Origin: an uncultured Lachnospiraceae bacterium
GTDB lineage: Bacteria > Bacillota > Clostridia > Lachnospirales > Lachnospiraceae
Direction of reading: 5' to 3'
Length of the DNA: 10,599 bases
Assembly: GCA_910585255.1 (NCBI GenBank)
Contig: CAJUEI010000128.1
Span: forward strand, 1 to 10,599
In this document: in pieces, positions 7,536 through 10,599 of the stretch
Position numbering within the stretch: the first letter of the stretch is position 1
Layout of the letters: every line of letters begins with the position of its first letter
Notes under the pieces: model-generated
The model's database searches: none
What the model was told of the DNA's origin: nothing
What the model saw: only the letters and a program-made list of their open reading frames with translations
Program-made: the position numbers and the translations under genes

Positions 7536-7926
7536 ACTGCTTACTACCTCCGTTCCCTTCTCTATCCGACTCCCTTATATCTATCTTTTTATTTTGAACT
7601 TCCTGCTCCTGAACGATTCCTGCCGCAACCAAATTTTTTACAATAGCTCCTGCAAAACTCTTATCAAGAATTGTTAAGGATGCCCTGCTTTCCTTTCCCA
7701 TACCGTGACCGAGCACTTCTTTTGTTCCATATATATAGAGAGGCACTTTATAGTAAGTACACATATTTCGAAACATTTTCTTGGTATTGTCGGATGCATC
7801 GGCTGCTACAATCACCAGATATGCCTGACCGCCTTTTACTAATTTTTCTGTCATAAATTCTCCGCTGGCTGTCTTCCCTGCCCGTGTTGCCAGACCAATC
7901 ATGGACATTATCTTATCTTGTTTCAA
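7522..7926 (-). CDS. ylxQ: L7Ae/L30e-family RNA-binding protein YlxQ
   Basis: YlxQ is a bacterial member of the L7Ae family; B. subtilis homologues are reported to bind kink-turn RNA. Its cellular role is still unclear. The 134-residue protein shows the family core: MIGLATRAGKTASGE near the start, LVIVAADASDNTKK in the middle, and a VPLYIYGTKEVLGHGMG segment before the last helix. The C-terminal 25 residues (from about 110) are charged and probably disordered. The start is a TTG at 7926 with AAGGAG (7942-7937) at a 10-nt spacing. The next in-frame ATG at 7908 is too far from any Shine-Dalgarno site. It overlaps ylxR by 14 nt and infB by 14 nt, so translation of the three is probably coupled. 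Confidence 0.92.
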   Translation of the reverse strand: MKQDKIMSMIGLATRAGKTASGEFMTEKLVKGGQAYLVIVAADASDNTKKMFRNMCTYYKVPLYIYGTKEVLGHGMGKESRASLTILDKSFAGAIVKNLVAAGIVQEQEVQNKKIDIRESDREGNGGSKQYGEN

Positions 7927-8224
7927 GCTCTGTCAACTCCTTTTCCAGTTGTTCATACACTTCTTTTGGAATCGGCATCTTTAATGAACGTTCCAGCCCC
8001 TTATTCTTATGTGCCTTTGTCAAACATTCCATCGAAGGACACAGATAAGCACCTCTTCCATTTTTCTTTCCTGTCGCATCAATCAGAATCTCTTCCTCAC
8101 TGGTCTTTAATACACGAATCAACTCTTTTTTGTTCTTTTTTTCTCCACAGCCGGCACATTGCCTTTGCGGTATCTTCTTCGTCACTGCCAATTTATCACT
8201 TCCCGCCTTTTTATTCCTCGTCAA
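7913..8224 (-). CDS. ylxR: YlxR/RnpM RNA-binding protein (DUF448)
   Basis: YlxR (also named RnpM) is a small basic RNA-binding protein of the nusA operon; in B. subtilis it has been linked to RNase P RNA. The protein has up to 103 residues with the hallmark IPQRQCAGCGEKKNKKELIRV segment (core QCAGC near 22-26), ATGKKNGRGAYLC, and a C-terminal helix with alternating acidic residues. The two CxxC-like positions and GRGAYLC are diagnostic. I give the TTG at 8224, which has AGG about 6 nt upstream and makes a 14-nt overlap with nusA. In-frame TTG 8191 (preceded by GGGAAG) or GTG 8185 would give a start closer to most homologues, so the N-terminus is uncertain by about 13 residues. Confidence 0.9.
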   Translation of the reverse strand: MTRNKKAGSDKLAVTKKIPQRQCAGCGEKKNKKELIRVLKTSEEEILIDATGKKNGRGAYLCPSMECLTKAHKNKGLERSLKMPIPKEVYEQLEKELTELETR

Positions 8225-9464
8225 CTCTTACCTGATCCTTCTCTTCCGATAAAGATTCTTCTTCCTCTTGTACTGATTCTGCACTCTCTTCTTCCTCTGT
8301 CCATTCGGATTCTATTTGATCTAACGTATCCTCGGCATCTTCCTGAATTGGATCCGATTCAAGTTCGGAATCTAGTTCCTCTTGTATAGATTTTGCTTCA
8401 TATCCATACAATCCGTTAAATTCCTCTAATTCTCTTGCTTGTGTTTCATTTTTAATATCGATCTTATATCCTGTCAGCCTTGCCGCTAATCTAGCATTTT
8501 GCCCCTCTTTCCCGATTGCCAGCGACAGTTGAAAATCTGGAACAACTACTTTTGCTGTCTTTTCTTCTTCATCTGCAATGACAGAAATTACTTTTGCCGG
8601 ACTCAATGCATTTTCAATCAAGATCGCCGGATTTTCACTCCAGTTAATAATATCAATCTTCTCTCCCCGAAGTTCCTCTACAATAGCATTTACTCTGGCT
8701 CCATTAACTCCTACACAAGAACCGACCGGATCTACATCTGGATTATTTGACCAAACTGCAATCTTGGTTCTAGATCCCGCCTCTCTAGAAATACTTTTTA
8801 TCTCTACTGTTCCGTCCTTTACTTCGGTTACTTCTGCCTCAAATAATCGCTTTACTAATTCTGGATGTGTTCTAGAAACCAAGATTTTTGGTCCTTTTGT
8901 GGTATCCTTTACTTCCAAAATATAAAGCTTGATCCGCTCTGTAGGAAGAAAATTCTCTCCCTTTACCTGTTCGTTTTCCATCAGCATCGCATCTGCTTTT
9001 CCAAGATTTACACTGATATTCTTACCTATATACCGCTGTACAATACCTGTTACAATATCTTTTTCTTTTTCAAGATACTGATTATAAAGAGATTTTCTCT
9101 CTTCCTCACGAATTTTCTGTAAAATAACATTTTTGGCATTTTGCGTTGCAATCCGCCCAAACTCTTTTGACTTAATTTCAATCTGTGCAACATCTCCTAA
9201 GTTATACCGAATATCTCGAATTTTCGCATCAGCAAGACTGATCTGCGTCACGTCATCTTCTACTTCTTCCACCACTGTTTTCTCTGCAACCACCTTAAAA
9301 TCTCCAGTTTCCCGATTAATCGTCACTTTTACATTATCCGATTTTCCAAAGTGATTTTTACATGCAGTCAACAGAGAATTCTCAATCGCTTCAATTAAAG
9401 TATCCTTACTGATATCTTTTTCCTTTTCAAGAGTATTCAGTGCCTCAATTAGTTCCTTATTCAT
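8211..9464 (-). CDS. nusA: Transcription termination/antitermination factor NusA
   Basis: NusA binds RNA polymerase near the RNA exit channel and promotes pausing and hairpin-dependent termination. The protein has 417 residues. The N-terminal polymerase-binding domain spans about 1-128, the S1 domain about 136-200, and two KH domains follow. Their GxxG loops are GVNG (252-255) and GKEG (318-321). From about residue 343 there is an acidic tail of about 75 residues rich in Glu, Asp, Ser and Gln, which makes it longer than B. subtilis NusA. It lacks the two ordered C-terminal repeats of E. coli NusA as far as I can see. The ATG at 9464 has GGAGG (9480-9476) at about 11 nt. It follows rimP by 33 nt and overlaps ylxR by 14 nt. 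Autoregulation via a leader terminator is known in B. subtilis; a candidate site is at 10086-10113. Confidence 0.97.
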   Translation of the reverse strand: MNKELIEALNTLEKEKDISKDTLIEAIENSLLTACKNHFGKSDNVKVTINRETGDFKVVAEKTVVEEVEDDVTQISLADAKIRDIRYNLGDVAQIEIKSKEFGRIATQNAKNVILQKIREEERKSLYNQYLEKEKDIVTGIVQRYIGKNISVNLGKADAMLMENEQVKGENFLPTERIKLYILEVKDTTKGPKILVSRTHPELVKRLFEAEVTEVKDGTVEIKSISREAGSRTKIAVWSNNPDVDPVGSCVGVNGARVNAIVEELRGEKIDIINWSENPAILIENALSPAKVISVIADEEEKTAKVVVPDFQLSLAIGKEGQNARLAARLTGYKIDIKNETQARELEEFNGLYGYEAKSIQEELDSELESDPIQEDAEDTLDQIESEWTEEEESAESVQEEEESLSEEKDQVRVDEE

Positions 9465-9497
9465 TTTTCCTGATCCCTCCTTTATATTCTGCCAGTT

Positions 9498-9965
9498 TTA
9501 AAAGTCGAATGTCAGACGAATTAATGCAATATCTGCCCTTGGAATCAAAAGTAATTCTCCATTCTCTTCCTGAATAGTTACATTCTTTTTATCAAATGCC
9601 TGCAGCAGCCCAATGTATTCTTTTTTCTTATTCAAAGGCTTAAATAAATGGACTTCCACTTCTTTTCCAATACTTCTAGAAAAATCTTTCTCCTTCTTTA
9701 ATGGTCTTCCAAGCCCCGGAGAGCTGACTTCTAAAATATAAGCATCTTCAATAAAATCTTTCTGATCCAATAGATCACTCAATGCCCTAGAAACCATCTC
9801 ACAGTCATCTACTGTAATGCCGCCTTCTTTATCAATATAGGCTCGAAGATACCAGTTGCTCCCCTCTTTTACATACTCCACATCTACCAATTCAAATTGA
9901 TTTGCTTCTATAATAGGCAGCAGCAGTTTTTCTGTTTTTTGCTCATAGTCTTCTCTTTTCGCCAT
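9498..9965 (-). CDS. rimP: Ribosome maturation factor RimP
   Basis: RimP (YlxS in Bacillus) assists assembly of the 30S subunit, around the S12/16S rRNA central pseudoknot. The 155-residue protein has the N-terminal alpha/beta domain with LVDVEYVKEGSNWYLRAYID (positions about 25-44), DDCEMVSRALSDLLD, and the highly conserved LEVSSPGLGRPL block. A C-terminal SH3-like barrel follows with GKEVEVHLF and IGLLQAFD strands. The ATG at 9965 is chosen because AAGGAA (9980-9975) lies 9 nt upstream; the GTG at 9974 in the same frame would abut this site. It is the first gene of the operon, downstream of a promoter at 10138-10166 and a leader of about 165 nt. Confidence 0.96.
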   Translation of the reverse strand: MAKREDYEQKTEKLLLPIIEANQFELVDVEYVKEGSNWYLRAYIDKEGGITVDDCEMVSRALSDLLDQKDFIEDAYILEVSSPGLGRPLKKEKDFSRSIGKEVEVHLFKPLNKKKEYIGLLQAFDKKNVTIQEENGELLLIPRADIALIRLTFDF

Positions 9966-10072
9966 AAATCCCACTTCCTTTCACCGGCATGTTATTCTGC
10001 TATGGCAGCTATACCAAAATCGTTTATTATTCAATCTTAAATTGCTTTATTCCTATACGATTTGGTAATATC

Positions 10073-10088
10073 TGCCTGCATACATAAA
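10073..10088 (-). repeat. 16-nt exact repeat, leader copy
   Basis: TTTATGTATGCAGGCA (10088-10073, minus) begins with the last three stem bases of the leader hairpin and runs downstream. It is identical to 1245-1230 at the operon terminator. Its GGCAG end (10076-10072, with one base beyond the repeat) also takes part in the second leader stem. Confidence 0.85.
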
Positions 10089-10113
10089 GAGTGGACTAAC
10101 AAGCCCACTCTTT
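10083..10113 (-). terminator. Leader hairpin with weak U-tract: candidate NusA-dependent attenuator
   Basis: In minus-strand RNA, AAAGAGTGG (10113-10105) pairs with CCACTCTTT (10094-10086) around a 10-nt loop. This 9-bp stem is followed by AUGUAUGCAGGCA instead of a clean U-run. It starts about 18 nt from the predicted transcription start, before rimP. B. subtilis is known to attenuate its nusA operon at a NusA-stimulated leader terminator, and position and weak tail fit that model. The stem could also read as a weak terminator on the plus strand, since TTTT follows there. Confidence 0.5.
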
Positions 10114-10126
10114 TAGTTAATCATTA

Positions 10127-10156
10127 TTGTCATAATTATTTTAGCACTGATATTAT
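10127..10156 (+). promoter_or_regulatory. Possible divergent promoter facing the inverted-repeat element
   Basis: On the plus strand TTGTCA (10127-10132) and TATTAT (10151-10156) are 18 nt apart. A transcript would start near 10163 and run into the inverted-repeat block. It physically overlaps the rimP promoter, so it may just be the AT-rich reverse face of that site. Confidence 0.25.
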
Positions 10157-10166
10157 AAGATTGCAA
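10138..10166 (-). promoter_or_regulatory. Sigma-A-type promoter of the rimP-ribF operon
   Basis: On the minus strand TTGCAA (10166-10161) and TAAAAT (10143-10138) are 17 nt apart, with predicted initiation near 10131. No stronger promoter is seen between here and rimP. An alternative -10-like TATAAT occurs at 10155-10150 inside the spacer but has no matching -35. Confidence 0.75.
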
Positions 10167-10222
10167 GCACTTTTTTTATTTTTTGATCGTTTCTGTCTTG
10201 ATAAGAGAGTTCCGAGGAGGAC

Positions 10223-10455
10223 GCCAGAGTGCATTAGGGGCACGCTGTTCCGCTCTCTAGAAAGCAAGAAGTTCTAAGACTTCTGAATTGATATGTATCC
10301 AACCGGACGGACCGGGGTGCAATTCGCCCGTACAGCGGGCTAAACACACCCCTTTTTTGCCATCAGAAGATGGCAAAAATCCTAGTGGATCGACAGAAGT
10401 CTAAGAACTTCTAGCTTTCCTCCGAAGTCACAGCGTACCCCTAATGCACTCTGGC
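10223..10455 (-). ncRNA. Unidentified 233-nt inverted-repeat element with branched centre; candidate structured RNA or foldback element
   Basis: No gene occupies this stretch. Outer arms 10223-10248 and 10430-10455 pair over 26 nt with one exception (C10241/A10437), which becomes a G-U pair in minus-strand RNA. After an internal loop of 11 and 10 nt, inner arms 10260-10285 and 10394-10419 pair over 26 nt with two mismatches. Further in, ATCCA/TGGAT (10297-10301/10386-10390) pair and enclose three hairpins: CCGG/CCGG (10303-10315), GGGGTG/CACCCC (10314-10319/10347-10352) capped by GCCCG/CGGGC (10326-10340), and an 11-bp stem with an AGAA loop (10354-10379). The first two overlap by two bases and may alternate. 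GC content is visibly higher than in the flanks. I could not match it to SRP, 6S, tmRNA, RNase P, group I/II intron or T-box motifs. The strand is favoured only by the wobble pair. Confidence 0.45.
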
Positions 10456-10545
10456 TGTATTGTTCCGCAATTTATGTTTTAATCTATCTTTCCTTTTATT
10501 TTTTACTTTATTTTTTCTGTTTTTTCTCTAAAGTTTTTCTAATTT

Positions 10546-10599
10546 TTGAACCTCTCACGACTAAAGTCGTGAGATTCTTGGGAACTCCTTTCTACTGAA
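10546..10599 (-). mobile_element. Right end of an IS200/IS605-family (tnpB-type) element, partial
   Basis: TCTCACGAC/GTCGTGAGA (10553-10574) form a 9-bp stem with a TAAA loop, the typical subterminal hairpin of IS605/IS1341 right ends. It is followed on the minus strand by GGTTCAA (10552-10546), where I place the boundary. The stem overlaps the tnpB stop codon, as usual when the omega RNA/reRNA scaffold is encoded across the gene end. The rest lies beyond the right window edge. A flanking A-rich purine tract (minus strand, 10545-10471) separates it from the inverted-repeat element. Family is well supported by the hairpin plus protein tail; the exact boundary is not. Confidence 0.7.
10561..10599 (-). 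CDS. tnpB: C-terminal tip of TnpB (RNA-guided nuclease of IS200/IS605), partial
   Basis: Only 12 codons and the TAG stop are inside the window. They read FSRKEFPRISRL, the characteristic tail of IS605-family OrfB/TnpB proteins, which often end in -PRISRL beside the right-end hairpin. Catalytic residues are outside, so I cannot say whether the gene is intact. It lies where upstream genes of the rimP operon would normally sit. Confidence 0.65.
   Translation of the reverse strand, partial: FSRKEFPRISRL

Larger units (their letters stand above)
9966..10131 (-). promoter_or_regulatory. Structured 5' leader of the rimP operon mRNA
   Basis: The predicted mRNA start near 10131 leaves a leader of about 165 nt. 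It holds hairpin 1 (10086-10113) and then a second larger stem. In that stem GGCAG (10076-10072) pairs with CTGCC (10008-10004), and TACCAAATCGT (10067-10057) pairs with ACGATTTTGGTA (10023-10012) with one bulge. Inside the loop, CAAT/ATTG can form a small hairpin at about 10031-10044. CTGC-CATA-GCAG at 10008-9997 is an alternative to the outer pairing. Two exclusive folds just before the ribosome-binding site suggest control, but no known leader family is recognised. Confidence 0.5.

Noticed and set aside
10062..10277. Plus-strand 71-codon frame crossing the rimP leader
   Set aside because: It spans the rimP leader, the promoter and the left arm of the inverted repeat, has no convincing ribosome-binding site and resembles no known protein.
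10223..10455. Retron msr-msd, group I/II intron, SRP RNA, 6S or RNase P RNA as identity of the foldback element
   Set aside because: No reverse transcriptase gene is in the window, no intron domain V or group I core motifs are visible, and the conserved SRP and RNase P cores are absent. A HEARO/IscB-type RNA cannot be excluded by eye, but I saw no positive motif.

Overview
The window reads as a low-to-moderate-GC Clostridia chromosome, most likely a Lachnospiraceae-type gut anaerobe. This rests on gene order, protein style, strong purine-rich Shine-Dalgarno sites and AT-rich spacers. Every gene I can support lies on the minus strand, so transcription runs from high to low coordinates.

From right to left: (1) 10546-10599 is the 3' tip of an IS200/IS605-family tnpB gene with its terminal stem-loop. 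(2) 10223-10455 is a gene-free, relatively GC-rich block whose two ends fold back on each other with a branched centre; I do not recognise its family. (3) 10138-10166 is a good sigma-A-type promoter, followed by a leader of about 165 nt with two stem structures. (4) 1318-9965 is the conserved Firmicutes transcription/translation operon rimP-nusA-ylxR-ylxQ-infB-rbfA-nrnA-truB-ribF, tightly packed with several overlaps. (5) 1151-1289 holds two intrinsic terminators in tandem. (6) 961 leftward is a separately promoted secreted NlpC/P60 peptidoglycan hydrolase with two SH3 domains, cut by the window edge. Three 10-bp-spaced TGGG-type repeats, resembling MraZ boxes, lie upstream of it.

The operon joins 30S maturation (RimP, RbfA), transcription pausing and termination (NusA), RNA-binding factors (YlxR, YlxQ), initiation (IF2), nano-RNA/pAp turnover (NrnA), tRNA modification (TruB) and flavin cofactor synthesis (RibF).

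The least expected items are non-coding. They are the large inverted-repeat element beside the tnpB end, and an exact 16-nt sequence that follows a hairpin both in the operon leader and at the operon's end. There is also an MraZ-like box array at a cell-wall hydrolase gene, and three consecutive gene junctions that each overlap by exactly 14 nt.
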